Positions 16,319 through 24,933 of a DNA stretch of 64,000 nucleotides are shown piece by piece. Source of the stretch: an uncultured Clostridia bacterium (lineage in GTDB: Bacteria; Bacillota; Clostridia; Oscillospirales; Ruminococcaceae). The DNA is taken from the NCBI GenBank assembly GCA_944387885.1, contig CALXGR010000003.1, positions 1-64,000 of the forward strand. Direction: 5' to 3'. The position numbers were made by a program, and so were the translations under genes. Numbering within the stretch: the first letter of the stretch is position 1; the number at the start of each line of letters is the position of its first letter. Under the pieces are notes generated by a model. That model searched no databases. It had not been told where the DNA came from and saw only the letters and a list, made by a program, of their open reading frames with translations.

Positions 16319-17122
16319 ATGGACACTCAGGTTTTGCAAGCCTTTTTTCTCACCCTGTTGGCCGGGCTCAGCACCGGCATCGGCAGTGCCATTGCCTTTT
16401 TATCCCGCCGCACCAACCGGAAGTTTCTTTCGGTCTCCCTGGGGTTTTCCGCCGGGGTGATGATATATGTCTCCCTGGTGGAGATTCTTCTGAAAGCCCG
16501 GGAGTCCCTGGCCGGGGAATGGGGGCTGCGGGCAGGCAGCTGGGCCACTCTGGGAGCTTTCTTTGGAGGGATGCTGGTCATTGCCCTCATCGACAAGCTG
16601 ATCCCCTCGGTGGAGAACCCCCACGAGGTCCGCTTGATGGAGGAGACCGCCCCCGGCGCTCCCCTGCCCGGCAAGCTGATGCGGATGGGAATTTTCACCG
16701 CTTTGGCCATCGCCATCCATAACTTTCCCGAAGGGCTGGCCACCTTTGTATCTGCCCTTCAGGAGCCGGGGCTGGCCATTCCCATTGTGGTAGCCATCGC
16801 CCTCCACAATATTCCCGAGGGAATCGCCGTATCGGTGCCCATCTACCAGGCCACCGGTTCCCGGAAGAAAGCCTTCTGCTACTCTTTCCTGTCCGGTCTG
16901 GCCGAGCCTTTGGGCGCCCTGGTGGGCTGGCTGGTCCTGCGCCCCTTTATGACCCAGGCGGTCTTTGGTCTTCTCTTTGCAGGGGTAGCCGGAATCATGG
17001 TCTTTATCTCCTTTGACGAGCTTCTCCCTGCCGCCCGGGAATACGGGGAACACCATCTCTCCCTCTACGGGCTTATCTCAGGGATGGCTATGATGGGAGT
17101 CAGCCTTCTTCTCTTTATATAA
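16319..17122 (+). CDS. zupT: ZIP family divalent metal transporter, ZupT-like
   Basis: Zinc/iron permease of 267 aa with eight hydrophobic segments. The metal-coordinating motifs of the family are intact: 'AIHNFPEGLATF' in helix IV and 'ALHNIPEGIAVSVP' in helix V. Imports Zn(II) and related divalent ions. GAAAGGAG lies 7 nt before the ATG. The downstream acetyltransferase starts 12 nt after the stop codon, so the two are probably co-transcribed even though no functional link is evident. Confidence 0.93.
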   Translation: MDTQVLQAFFLTLLAGLSTGIGSAIAFLSRRTNRKFLSVSLGFSAGVMIYVSLVEILLKARESLAGEWGLRAGSWATLGAFFGGMLVIALIDKLIPSVENPHEVRLMEETAPGAPLPGKLMRMGIFTALAIAIHNFPEGLATFVSALQEPGLAIPIVVAIALHNIPEGIAVSVPIYQATGSRKKAFCYSFLSGLAEPLGALVGWLVLRPFMTQAVFGLLFAGVAGIMVFISFDELLPAAREYGEHHLSLYGLISGMAMMGVSLLLFI

Positions 17123-17134
17123 AGGAGGATTTTT

Positions 17135-17719
17135 GTGACAGAACAGGAAAAGATGGACCGGGGGCTTCTCTACGATGCCAACTATGACCCGGAACTTTTA
17201 GAGCAACGGACCCGGTGCAAAGACCTTTGCCATGACTTCAACCAGCTCCGCCCCTCCCAGCTGGAGGAACAGGAGGCCCTGCTCCGCCGGCTTCTGGGAG
17301 GCACGGGAGAACGGTTCTGCATTACCGCCCCCTTCTGGTGCGACTATGGCCGGAACATTTTTCTGGGGGAGGACTTCTACTCCAACCACAATCTGGTGAT
17401 TCTGGACGCCGCCCCCGTCCGGTTCGGGGACCATGTGTTCATTGGTCCCAACTGTGTCTTTTCCACCGCCGGGCATCCCCTGGATGTGGAACAGCGGAAC
17501 CAGGGCCTGGAATACGCCTATCCCATCCATGTGGGGAACAATGTCTGGTTTGGCGCCGGAGTGACGGTTCTGCCCGGAGTAACCATCGGGGACGACACGG
17601 TGGTGGGTGCCGGGAGCCTGGTCAACCGGGACCTGCCCTCCGGGGTGATTGCCGCCGGGGTCCCCTGCCGGGTGATTCGGCCCATCACCCCCGCCGACCG
17701 GGACAAATACAAGAGATAA
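17135..17719 (+). CDS. sugar O-acetyltransferase (maltose/galactoside acetyltransferase family)
   Basis: Acetyl-CoA-dependent O-acetyltransferase of 194 aa with a left-handed beta-helix of hexapeptide repeats. An N-terminal Mac domain ('LLYDANYDPELLEQRTRCK') precedes the repeats; 'DFYSNHNLVILD' and 'VFIGPNCVFSTAGHPLD' include the expected catalytic His. The GTG start at 17135 follows AAAGGAGG. Likely acetylates maltose, glucose or galactosides as detoxification; the real substrate is unknown. Confidence 0.9.
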   Translation: MTEQEKMDRGLLYDANYDPELLEQRTRCKDLCHDFNQLRPSQLEEQEALLRRLLGGTGERFCITAPFWCDYGRNIFLGEDFYSNHNLVILDAAPVRFGDHVFIGPNCVFSTAGHPLDVEQRNQGLEYAYPIHVGNNVWFGAGVTVLPGVTIGDDTVVGAGSLVNRDLPSGVIAAGVPCRVIRPITPADRDKYKR

Positions 17720-17726
17720 CAAAACA

Positions 17727-17755
17727 GCCCCCGCCGTTTTCTCAACGGTGGGGGC
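17727..17755. terminator. bidirectional terminator, acetyltransferase / treC
   Basis: Twelve-bp stem GCCCCCGCCGTT / AACGGTGGGGGC (one G-T) flanked by T-rich sequence on both sides, between convergent genes. Confidence 0.85.
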
Positions 17756-17765
17756 TTGTTCTATT

Positions 17766-19412
17766 TTATTTCTTAATCAAAAGAACCGATTCATAGGGGC
17801 GGAGCTTCCAGCTCTGGGAGGGAATGCTGTCCGGGTAGTTGGAGAGAAGGACACGGTATCCGGTCAAGTCCAGAGGAGCCTGCCAGGTGGTCTCCTTCCG
17901 GTAGAAGTTGCTGAGACAGACAAGGCTGGTGTTTTCCCACCGGCGCTGGTAGGCCAGCACCTGAGGGTCTTCCTGGGACAGGGCCCGGAAGTCACCCTGG
18001 GCAAAGACAGGGTATTCCTTCCGCAGCCGGATGAGGGCCTGGTAGTGGGCAAAGATGGAATCCGGGACCCCTACCTGGCTTTCCGCATTGATGGTCCGGG
18101 TGTTGGGATTCACCGAGATCCAGGGCTGGCCGGTGGTGAAGCCTCCCTGCTCCTCCCCGGTCCACTGCATGGGGGTTCGGCTGTTGTCCCGGGAATGGAC
18201 CTTGAGGATATTGTAAACGCTTTCCCGGCTCATTCCCTTATCCCGCAGGATCCGGTAATGGTTGAGGCTTTCCACATCCCGGTACTGGCCCAGGGAGGTG
18301 AACCCGGCGTTGGTCATTCCCAGCTCCTCCCCCTGGTAAATATAGGGAGTGCCCCGCATGGCATGAATCACATTGGCCAGCATTTTGGCGGACTCTTTCC
18401 AGTATTCCCCCTCGTCACCGAACCGGGAGACCACCCGGGGCTGGTCATGGTTGCACCAGAACACGGCGTTCCAGGCCCCGTGGGCGGCCATTCCCTCCTG
18501 CCAGGAGAAGAGAATCTCCTTCAGCTTTCCGAAATCGGCAGGGACCAGCACCCACTTTTCGTTCCCCACAAAGTCCACCTTGAGGTGGTGGAAGGAGAAG
18601 ACCATGGACAGTTCCTGTCCGTCGGCTCCCGCATACCGGAAGCAGTTCTCCATGGAGGTGGAGGACATCTCCCCCACCGTGATGATTTCCGGATCCCGGC
18701 CGAAGCTCTCCCGGTTCAGTTCCTGAAGAAATTCATGGATGCGGGGGCCGTCGGTGTAGAACCGCCGTCCGTCCCCCTGGGTGTCGTCGGCGTACTCTCC
18801 CTTGCTGATCAGGTTGACCACATCGAACCGGAAGCCCTTGACCCCCTTTTCCATCCAGAACCGGACAATGTCCTGGACCTCCCGGCGGACTGCCGGATTC
18901 TCCCAGTTCAGGTCCGCCTGGGTCTTGTCAAAGAGGTGGAGGTAGTACTGGTCCAGCTGGGGGACATACTCCCAGGCATTTCCGCCGAACTTGCTTTCCC
19001 AGTTGGTGGGAGGTCCGCCCTGGGGCTTGCCGGGGCGGAAGATGTAGTAATCCTGGTAGACCGGGTCCCCGGCCAGGGCTTTCTGGAACCAGACATGGCT
19101 GGTGGAGGTGTGGTTGAACACCATATCCAGCATGATTTTGATGTTCCGGGTCCTGGCCTGGGCCACCAGTTCCTCAAAGTCCTCCATGGTGCCGTACCGG
19201 GGGTCGATGGCCCGGTAGTCGGCCACATCGTAGCCGTTGTCGTTCTGGGGGGAGACAAAGAAGGGGGTGAGCCAGATGTAATCCACTCCCAGGGTCCGGA
19301 GGTAGTCCAGCTTCTGGATGACGCCCCGCAAATCCCCCAGGCCGTCCCCGTTGGTGTCCAGGAAGGACTTGGGATAAATCTGGTAGACTACGCTGTTTTT
19401 GAAAGTGTTCAT
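17766..19412 (-). CDS. treC: GH13 alpha-glucosidase, probable trehalose-6-phosphate hydrolase
   Basis: Cytoplasmic glycoside hydrolase family 13 enzyme, 548 aa, the usual TreC length. It starts 'MNTFKNSVVYQIYPKSFLD'. Catalytic residues are visible: nucleophile Asp in 'GFRFDVVNLI', acid/base Glu in 'ITVGEMSST', and the transition-state Asp in 'WCNHDQPRVVSR'. Start 19412 follows GTAAGGAG; the longer frame runs into treB. It lies 10 nt downstream of the PTS gene and divergent from a TreR-like repressor, so trehalose 6-phosphate is the likely substrate. Oligo-1,6-glucosidase is the main alternative by sequence alone. Confidence 0.88.
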   Translation of the reverse strand: MNTFKNSVVYQIYPKSFLDTNGDGLGDLRGVIQKLDYLRTLGVDYIWLTPFFVSPQNDNGYDVADYRAIDPRYGTMEDFEELVAQARTRNIKIMLDMVFNHTSTSHVWFQKALAGDPVYQDYYIFRPGKPQGGPPTNWESKFGGNAWEYVPQLDQYYLHLFDKTQADLNWENPAVRREVQDIVRFWMEKGVKGFRFDVVNLISKGEYADDTQGDGRRFYTDGPRIHEFLQELNRESFGRDPEIITVGEMSSTSMENCFRYAGADGQELSMVFSFHHLKVDFVGNEKWVLVPADFGKLKEILFSWQEGMAAHGAWNAVFWCNHDQPRVVSRFGDEGEYWKESAKMLANVIHAMRGTPYIYQGEELGMTNAGFTSLGQYRDVESLNHYRILRDKGMSRESVYNILKVHSRDNSRTPMQWTGEEQGGFTTGQPWISVNPNTRTINAESQVGVPDSIFAHYQALIRLRKEYPVFAQGDFRALSQEDPQVLAYQRRWENTSLVCLSNFYRKETTWQAPLDLTGYRVLLSNYPDSIPSQSWKLRPYESVLLIKK

Positions 19413-19422
19413 GGTTTGCTCC

Positions 19423-21324
19423 TTACTCTTCCCGGATGACTGCGGTCTGGCCAGCCTGGGCCTCCATACCGCTGAGATACCGGAAGTTCTTCCCGGCTGT
19501 CTCGGTGACCACAAAGGCGGTGGTGGTGGGATGACCTGCTTCCTGGATGGCCTGGGGGTCAAAGGTGATGAGCAGGTCTCCCCGCTTTACCCGCTGGCCC
19601 TCCTTCACATGGACCTGGAAGCCTTTCCCGGCCATATCCACCGTATCCATTCCCACATGGACCAGCAGTTCCACCCCGTTGTCCAGAGCCAGGCCGCAGG
19701 CGTGGCCGCTGTCCTCCATAAGGGCGGTAATGTTGCCGTCGGCGGGAGCCACCACCTGGTTGCCGGTGGGCTGGATGCCTACCCCCATTCCCAGAACGCC
19801 CTGGGAGAACACCTGGTCGGGAATCTCCTCCAGGGGGATGATCTTGCCGGACACGGGAGCGGCGAACTCTTTTACTTCCTCAGGCTCTGCCTGGGGCAGG
19901 GGCTTGGCGGCTGTGTCCTGGGGCAGTTTCTTCTTTCCGATCACATAGGTAAGGGCAAAGGGAATCACAATGGCGGCAGCCATAGCCACCAGGAAGCTGA
20001 GCCAGAACTGGGGTTTGATGGAGAGGATTCCGGGCAGGCCGCCCACACCGATGGAGTAGGCCTCCACTCCGGTGCCGATGGAGATGACGGCAGCCACGGC
20101 GGAACCGGTCATGCCGCAGACCAGGGGGAACCCGTACTTCATGTTGACGCCGAAGAGGGCGGGCTCGGTAACACCCAGGTAGCAGGAGATACAGGCGGGA
20201 ATGTTTACCTGCTGGGCCCGCTCGTTCTTCTTCTGAAGCACGGACATGGCCAGAACTGCGGAGCCCTGGGCAATGTTGGACAGGGCGATCATGGGCCAGA
20301 GGATGGTGCCCTCATACAGGTTGACCAGCTGGGTGTCGATGGCGTTGGTCATGTGATGGAGTCCGGTCATAACAATGGGGGCATAGAAGAAGCCGAAGAG
20401 GGCGGCAAAGAGCCACTTTACATTGGAAGTAAGACCCATGTATACCACTGCGGCGATGGCGTCCCCGATTTTCCAGCCGATAGGTCCTACCACGGTATGG
20501 GCAATGATAACAGCAGGAACCAGGGAGCAGAAGGGCACCACGATCATGCTGACCATTTCAGGGCAGATCCGCTTGAAGAACTTTTCCAGGTAGACCAGCA
20601 CAAAGCCTGCCATCATGGCGGAGATGACCTGGCCCTGATAGCCGATCATCTGGACCTGGGCAAACCCGAAGTCCCAGACCGGAATCTCAGTGGCAGTAGC
20701 TACCGAGAAGCCGTTGAGCAGCTGGGGGGAGACCAGGGTCAGGCCCAGAACAATGCCCAGAATCTGGGTGGTGCCCATTTTCCGGGTGATGGACCAGACA
20801 ATGCCCACCGGGAGCATGTGGAAGACAGCCTCACCAATAAGCCAGAGGAAGCTGTACACTCCGGCCCAGAACTGGGATACATCCGCCAGGCTCTGGGTGC
20901 CGCCGGCAAAGAAATTGATTTCACCGATTACATTCCGGAACCCCAGAATCAGACCGCCGCAGATAAGGGCGGGAATGATGGGGGCAAAGATTTCGCCCAG
21001 AGTGCCTACCACCCGCTGGACAAGGGACTGGTTGCTCTTGGCGGCCGCCTTGACCGCATCCTTGCTCACCCCTTCAATTCCCGCATAGGCAGTGAACTCG
21101 TTGTAGAAGATGGCCACATCGTTTCCGATGATGACCTGGAACTGTCCGGCCTGGGTAAAGGTCCCCTTTACCACCGGGATCTCCTCGATTTTGGCGGTGT
21201 CCGCTTTTGCAGGGTCCACCAGCACGAACCGCATCCGGGTCATGCAGTGGGTCACTGCCCGGATATTTTCTTTGCCCCCAATGTACTCCAGAAGGGCCCG
21301 AACATCTGACTGATACTTTGCCAT
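19423..21324 (-). CDS. treB: PTS trehalose/beta-glucoside-type EIIBCA
   Basis: A 633-aa phosphotransferase permease with three domains: EIIB with phospho-Cys27 in 'VTHCMTRMRF', an EIIC membrane domain with about ten helices, and a C-terminal EIIA domain with the phospho-His in 'VELLVHVGMDTVDM' (His556). Enterobacterial TreB lacks the EIIA domain, so this form is self-contained. It imports and phosphorylates the disaccharide for treC immediately downstream. Trehalose is inferred from the treC/treR context; other glucosides are possible. Confidence 0.87.
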   Translation of the reverse strand: MAKYQSDVRALLEYIGGKENIRAVTHCMTRMRFVLVDPAKADTAKIEEIPVVKGTFTQAGQFQVIIGNDVAIFYNEFTAYAGIEGVSKDAVKAAAKSNQSLVQRVVGTLGEIFAPIIPALICGGLILGFRNVIGEINFFAGGTQSLADVSQFWAGVYSFLWLIGEAVFHMLPVGIVWSITRKMGTTQILGIVLGLTLVSPQLLNGFSVATATEIPVWDFGFAQVQMIGYQGQVISAMMAGFVLVYLEKFFKRICPEMVSMIVVPFCSLVPAVIIAHTVVGPIGWKIGDAIAAVVYMGLTSNVKWLFAALFGFFYAPIVMTGLHHMTNAIDTQLVNLYEGTILWPMIALSNIAQGSAVLAMSVLQKKNERAQQVNIPACISCYLGVTEPALFGVNMKYGFPLVCGMTGSAVAAVISIGTGVEAYSIGVGGLPGILSIKPQFWLSFLVAMAAAIVIPFALTYVIGKKKLPQDTAAKPLPQAEPEEVKEFAAPVSGKIIPLEEIPDQVFSQGVLGMGVGIQPTGNQVVAPADGNITALMEDSGHACGLALDNGVELLVHVGMDTVDMAGKGFQVHVKEGQRVKRGDLLITFDPQAIQEAGHPTTTAFVVTETAGKNFRYLSGMEAQAGQTAVIREE

Positions 21325-21395
21325 GAAACGCTTCCTCCTATATGATTTCTGGGTTTTCCCAGGGAGAAATCCCTCTTCTCCCCTGCTTTTTCTTA

Positions 21396-21424
21396 AGAAT
21401 AACTTACTTGTTTAAACAAGTCAA
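21396..21424 (-). promoter_or_regulatory. treB promoter
   Basis: Minus strand TTGACT (21419-21424), 17-bp spacer, TATTCT (21396-21401). The spacer is almost filled by the palindromic operator at 21406-21421, so repressor binding would block RNA polymerase. Confidence 0.8.
21406..21421. promoter_or_regulatory. TreR operator 1 (treBC side)
   Basis: Perfect 16-bp palindrome ACTTGTTTAAACAAGT lying between the -35 and -10 of the treB promoter. A near-identical site is at 21540-21555 in front of the repressor gene. Confidence 0.8.
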
Positions 21425-21498
21425 TTAGGAAAAGGAACTAAAGAAATGTCGTTGTTTTTAGGCAGTTATACAATTTCCCGCTGCTTTTCCCCTTTCCA

Positions 21499-21528
21499 TT
21501 GACTGTGCTGAAAGGTCAGTGGTATAAT
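21499..21528 (+). promoter_or_regulatory. treR promoter
   Basis: TTGACT (21499-21504), 18-bp spacer, perfect TATAAT (21523-21528). The predicted start site is about 21535, just before operator 2. Confidence 0.8.
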
Positions 21529-21539
21529 AAAACCTCTTA

Positions 21540-21555
21540 AGTTGTTTGAACAAGA
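21540..21555. promoter_or_regulatory. TreR operator 2 (autoregulatory)
   Basis: AGTTGTTTGAACAAGA matches operator 1 at 13 of 16 positions and lies within a few bases of the expected treR transcription start, as in autorepression. Confidence 0.7.
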
Positions 21556-21563
21556 CAGGAGGG

Positions 21564-22304
21564 ATGGTTCTGGCTGCCCAGAAGTTTCTTCAAATCTATT
21601 CTGTACTGAAAGCCCGGGTGGAATCCGGGGAATATCCGGTAGGCCAGCTGCTGCCCTCGGAAAATACCCTCATCACCGAGTTCCACTGTTCCCGGAACAC
21701 AGTCCGCCGGGCCATCGGGGAGCTGGTGCGGGACGGCTACGTCCAGACCCGGCAGGGCTGGGGTGTCTGCAACATTTTTCATCCTATCGAGCAGACCTCC
21801 TACACCATGGGCACCATTGAATCCTTCCGGGAGACTGCCCGGCGCACCGGCCAGAAAAGCACTACCCGGGTGGAGTCCTTTACCAGAATCCAGGCAGACC
21901 AGGCTCTGGCCCACCAGACCGGTTTTCCCGTGGGGACTCCCCTGTTCTGTCTCTGGCGTATCCACGATTTGAACGGACGGCCCATCATCTTCAATATCAG
22001 CTACCTTCGGGAAGACTGCATGCCTCGGCTCACCCCGGAAATTGCCTCCGGGTCCCTTTACCGGTATCTGGAAGAGGAACTGGGGATGGTCATTGTCACC
22101 AGCAAGCGGACCATTACGGTGGAACCTGCCACCGATCTGGACCGTCGTTGGATCGATTTGGGGCAGTACAACTGCATGGCAGTGGTGACCAACCAGGCTT
22201 ACAACAGCCAGGGTGTCATGTTTGAGTACACCCAGTCCCGGCACCATCCCGCCATTTTCCGGTTCCAGGACAATGCGGTCCGCCGGCCTGTTCAGGATTT
22301 ATAA
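21564..22304 (+). CDS. treR: GntR/HutC family repressor, TreR-like
   Basis: A 246-aa regulator with an N-terminal winged HTH ('QLLPSENTLITEFHCSRNTV', about residues 27-46) and a C-terminal UTRA effector domain resembling Bacillus TreR ('LYRYLEEELGMVIVTSKRTI', 'VVTNQAYNSQGVMFEYTQSR'). It probably binds trehalose 6-phosphate and represses treBC and itself. The start is awkward: AGGAGG ends one base before the in-frame ATG at 21564, while a CTG six bases downstream sits at ideal spacing. I annotate the ATG. Confidence 0.88.
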   Translation: MVLAAQKFLQIYSVLKARVESGEYPVGQLLPSENTLITEFHCSRNTVRRAIGELVRDGYVQTRQGWGVCNIFHPIEQTSYTMGTIESFRETARRTGQKSTTRVESFTRIQADQALAHQTGFPVGTPLFCLWRIHDLNGRPIIFNISYLREDCMPRLTPEIASGSLYRYLEEELGMVIVTSKRTITVEPATDLDRRWIDLGQYNCMAVVTNQAYNSQGVMFEYTQSRHHPAIFRFQDNAVRRPVQDL

Positions 22305-22314
22305 TGCAAAACAG

Positions 22315-22350
22315 AAAAGAGGGAGCTTCCTTTGGGAAGCTCCCTCTTTT
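22315..22350. terminator. bidirectional terminator, treR / feo operon
   Basis: Perfect 16-bp stem AAAAGAGGGAGCTTCC with a TTTG loop, between convergent transcription units. Confidence 0.9.
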
Positions 22351-22391
22351 CCGTTTTATAGAAATGGAGAGTAAGAAAAAGTTTTAGTTTT

Positions 22392-22544
22392 TTATTCCGG
22401 CTTTTTGCCTCCGCAGCTGCAGGAACCTCCCGAGCAGCCGTGGCATCCGATACATTTTTTCCCGTTTTTCTTGGCCCGGTAGACATATCCTCCGGCCAGG
22501 GCCACCAGGGCCAGGATGATTCCTATGATAATCCAGTCGATCAT
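22392..22544 (-). CDS. FeoB-associated Cys-rich membrane protein
   Basis: A 50-aa protein. Residues 1-22 form one membrane helix ('MIDWIIIGIILALVALAGGY'), followed by a basic stretch and a Cys-rich tail with 'CIGCHGCSGG' and 'SCSCGG' (six Cys in all). Its ATG overlaps the feoB stop codon (ATGA), so it is translationally coupled. This matches the small FeoB-associated proteins placed after feoB in many Firmicutes, suggested to aid Fe(II) handling; the function is not established. Confidence 0.9.
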   Translation of the reverse strand: MIDWIIIGIILALVALAGGYVYRAKKNGKKCIGCHGCSGGSCSCGGKKPE

Positions 22545-24553
22545 GCCTTCACCCCCTGACCCAGAGCATATTCACGCTCCAATTCCCGGTCAGCCCGCAG
22601 GCAGAGCCAGACCACAATGGCGGCCATTACCAGAACGGCAACAAGTCCGGGAATGAATCCGGGGCCAAAAGCGCCGGTGGTGATTCGGGTGCCCACCTGG
22701 TAGACCAGGAAAGCCACGGTATAGCCCACTCCCAGCTGGAGGGCAATGCCGCCCCAGAGCCATTTGGCGCTCTTCATCTCGGCATTCATGGCGCCGATGG
22801 CTGCAAAGCAGGGAGGAGTGTACAGGTTGAACATCATATAAGCCAGGGCTGCCACCTTGGTGATGGCCAAAATCCCGGCCACCTGGGTCCCGGTCCCTTC
22901 CATAAGGGCCAGGTCATCGGTATTGATAAAGTTTTCCAGGCCCACAAAGCAGACGGCCAGGGTTCCCACCACGTTTTCCTTGGCGATAAAGCCAGTGACG
23001 GCGGCAGCAGCCAGCTGCCAGGACAGGACCCCAACAATGGGAACCAGCAGGTAAGCGAAGGGACCTGCAATGGATGCCAGGATGGAGCTGTCCGCAGTTT
23101 CGGCCACCTGGAACTGCCAGTTGAAGGTCTGCATGATCTGGACCGCAGTGTTGCAGAGAAGGATAATGGTGGCTGCTTTTACAATGTAGGCCCAGCCCCG
23201 GCTGCACATGGACATGAAAGCCCGGCCCAGGGAAGGGATCTTATACTCAGGCAGCTCAATGATAAAGAAGGATTTCCGGTTTTTGTACCCGGCGATTTTG
23301 TTTACCAGGAGCGCCCCCAGGAAGATAAGGGCAATGCCGGACAGGTATGCCACAGTGGAAACCCAGCCTGCATTATCGAAGAAGGCCCCGGCAAAGAGGG
23401 CGATGACCGGAATCTTGGCGCCGCAGGGCATAAAGGGAGCCAGCATAGCGGTGGCCCGGCGCTCCCGCTCGTTCCGGATGGTGCGGGTAGCCATAACGCC
23501 GGGGACGGCACAGCCTACGGTGATGACAAAGGGAATCACCGATTTACCGGACAGGCCCACCTTTTTGAAGATGGGGTCCAGCACCACCGATACCCGGGCC
23601 ATATACCCGCAGTCCTCCAGCAGGGCAATGAGGAAATACATGACCATGACCAGGGGCAGGAACCCGATAACGGCGATAACGCCTCCGATCATGCCGTCCA
23701 CCAGGAGGGCGGAGAGGAGGGGGGAGGCCCCTTCCAGCAGGCCCCCAACCCAGCCCTGGAAGCCTTCCAGCCAGGCCACCAGGGTATCCGCCACCAAAGG
23801 TCCTACCCAGACCTGGGAAATCTGGAACACCAGGAACATGACCACCGCAAAGATGGGAATGCCCAGAATCTTGTTGGTGATAATGTCGTCTATCTTATCC
23901 CCCAGTCCCCTTTCCCGGGTAAGGATCTTCCGCTTTTCCACCTGGGACACCAGGCTGTTGACAAATGCAAACCGTTTCCGGTCCGCATCTTCCACCGCTT
24001 CCTTGCTGGTCAGGTCAATATTGCCCTGATGATAGGGAGCCTCCTGGCCCTTTCCTTCCAGCTCCACAGCGGCTTTGACCACCTGGGCCAGGCCGGAGGC
24101 ACTGGTGGAAACGGTCTGAATCACAGGACAGCCCAGCTTCCGGGAAAGAAGGTCTGCGTCAATTACGGTTTCCTTTTTGGCATTGATATCGCTCTTGTTC
24201 AGGGCCACCACCACCGGAATCCCCAGCTCCAGCAGCTGGGTGGTAAAGAACAGGCTCCGGCTCAGGTTGGTGGCATCCACAATATTGATAATGGCATCGG
24301 GATGCTCATGCTTCACATAGGAGCTGGTAATGCTCTCTTCCGAAGTAAAGGGAGACATGGAGTAGGCGCCCGGCAGATCCACGGCAATCAGCTCTTTGTC
24401 TGCCCCATAGGACTTTTTGATGGGATGTTCCTTCCGTTCCACCGTTACACCGGCCCAGTTTCCCACCTTTTCGTTCCGCCCGGTGAGGGCGTTATACATG
24501 GTGGTTTTTCCCGAGTTGGGATTTCCTGTCAATGCGATTCTCATGGGTTTCAT
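22541..24553 (-). CDS. feoB: ferrous iron transport protein B
   Basis: Fe(II) uptake GTPase-permease of 670 aa. The N-terminal G domain has G1 'GNPNSGKTTMYNALTG', the switch 'VGNWAGVTVERKEH', G3 'DLPGAYSMSP' and G4 'ALNKSD'. A membrane domain with two gate repeats follows ('VGCAVPGVMATRTI', 'APFMPCGAKIPVIALFAGAF'). Start 24553 follows GATAGAGGAG; an internal ATG three codons downstream (24544) is the alternative. It lies 99 nt after feoA, and the gap holds a stem-loop and an operator-like repeat. Confidence 0.95.
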   Translation of the reverse strand: MKPMRIALTGNPNSGKTTMYNALTGRNEKVGNWAGVTVERKEHPIKKSYGADKELIAVDLPGAYSMSPFTSEESITSSYVKHEHPDAIINIVDATNLSRSLFFTTQLLELGIPVVVALNKSDINAKKETVIDADLLSRKLGCPVIQTVSTSASGLAQVVKAAVELEGKGQEAPYHQGNIDLTSKEAVEDADRKRFAFVNSLVSQVEKRKILTRERGLGDKIDDIITNKILGIPIFAVVMFLVFQISQVWVGPLVADTLVAWLEGFQGWVGGLLEGASPLLSALLVDGMIGGVIAVIGFLPLVMVMYFLIALLEDCGYMARVSVVLDPIFKKVGLSGKSVIPFVITVGCAVPGVMATRTIRNERERRATAMLAPFMPCGAKIPVIALFAGAFFDNAGWVSTVAYLSGIALIFLGALLVNKIAGYKNRKSFFIIELPEYKIPSLGRAFMSMCSRGWAYIVKAATIILLCNTAVQIMQTFNWQFQVAETADSSILASIAGPFAYLLVPIVGVLSWQLAAAAVTGFIAKENVVGTLAVCFVGLENFINTDDLALMEGTGTQVAGILAITKVAALAYMMFNLYTPPCFAAIGAMNAEMKSAKWLWGGIALQLGVGYTVAFLVYQVGTRITTGAFGPGFIPGLVAVLVMAAIVVWLCLRADRELEREYALGQGVKA

Positions 24554-24571
24554 TTCTCCTCTATCACTGAA

Positions 24572-24590
24572 GGTTCCCGCCGGGGGAACC
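24572..24590 (-). promoter_or_regulatory. stem-loop upstream of feoB
   Basis: GGTTCCC-CCGGC-GGGAACC on the minus strand, 19 nt before the feoB start, in the 99-nt feoA-feoB gap. There is no U-run, so a translational or processing role is more likely than termination. Confidence 0.5.
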
Positions 24591-24600
24591 AGGGTCAACA

Positions 24601-24616
24601 GTTAGCAATAGGTAAC
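24601..24616. promoter_or_regulatory. GTTAGC-type repeat in the feoA-feoB gap
   Basis: GTTAGCAATAGGTAAC, an imperfect inverted repeat sharing the GTTAGC core with two sites upstream of feoA. Candidate second binding site for the iron regulator. Confidence 0.4.
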
Positions 24617-24652
24617 CGCATAGTATGCCGATTGCCCGGAATTCAAAAAACC

Positions 24653-24868
24653 TCAGGCCAGGCAGATTGCCTGAGCCAGCTGGTTATCAATATTGTACCG
24701 GCCATCCTTGATGGAGACCACACAGCCACCTTTCAGGTGGGAAATCACCGTAATAGGCTCACCGGAATAGCAGCCCAAAGAGAAGAGGAAAGCATCCAGC
24801 TCCGGGTCCTGGGTCTCGATCTGATCCACCAAATACTCTTTGCCTTCCATTGCATCCAGTAGGGTCAT
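24653..24868 (-). CDS. feoA: ferrous iron transport protein A
   Basis: A 71-aa SH3-like cytoplasmic protein required with FeoB for Fe(II) uptake. It has typical FeoA length and pattern, with a glycine-rich turn 'SLGCYSGEPITVISHLKGG' and a C-terminal 'GRYNIDNQLAQAI'. It is the first gene of the feo operon, with a good promoter and an inverted repeat in its leader. Confidence 0.9.
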   Translation of the reverse strand: MTLLDAMEGKEYLVDQIETQDPELDAFLFSLGCYSGEPITVISHLKGGCVVSIKDGRYNIDNQLAQAICLA

Positions 24869-24897
24869 TCTGGTTCACCTGCCTTTTTCCGCACCGA

Positions 24898-24919
24898 ACG
24901 GTTAGCAAAGGGAAACCGT
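24898..24919. promoter_or_regulatory. inverted repeat upstream of feoA (distal)
   Basis: ACGGTT-N10-AACCGT with an embedded GGTTAGC core, 30 nt upstream of the feoA start, in the mRNA leader. Confidence 0.45.
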
Positions 24920-24933
24920 CCGCCGAAATTTTC

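Noticed and set aside
17766..19412. Calling treC an oligo-1,6-glucosidase.
   Set aside because: The GH13 motifs fit both, but the 10-nt link to a PTS permease and the TreR-like repressor favour a phosphorylated disaccharide. Kept as an alternative only.
22292..22486. A 64-codon minus-strand frame next to feoB.
   Set aside because: It is out of frame with the clear Cys-rich gene at 22392-22544 and runs through the treR terminator.
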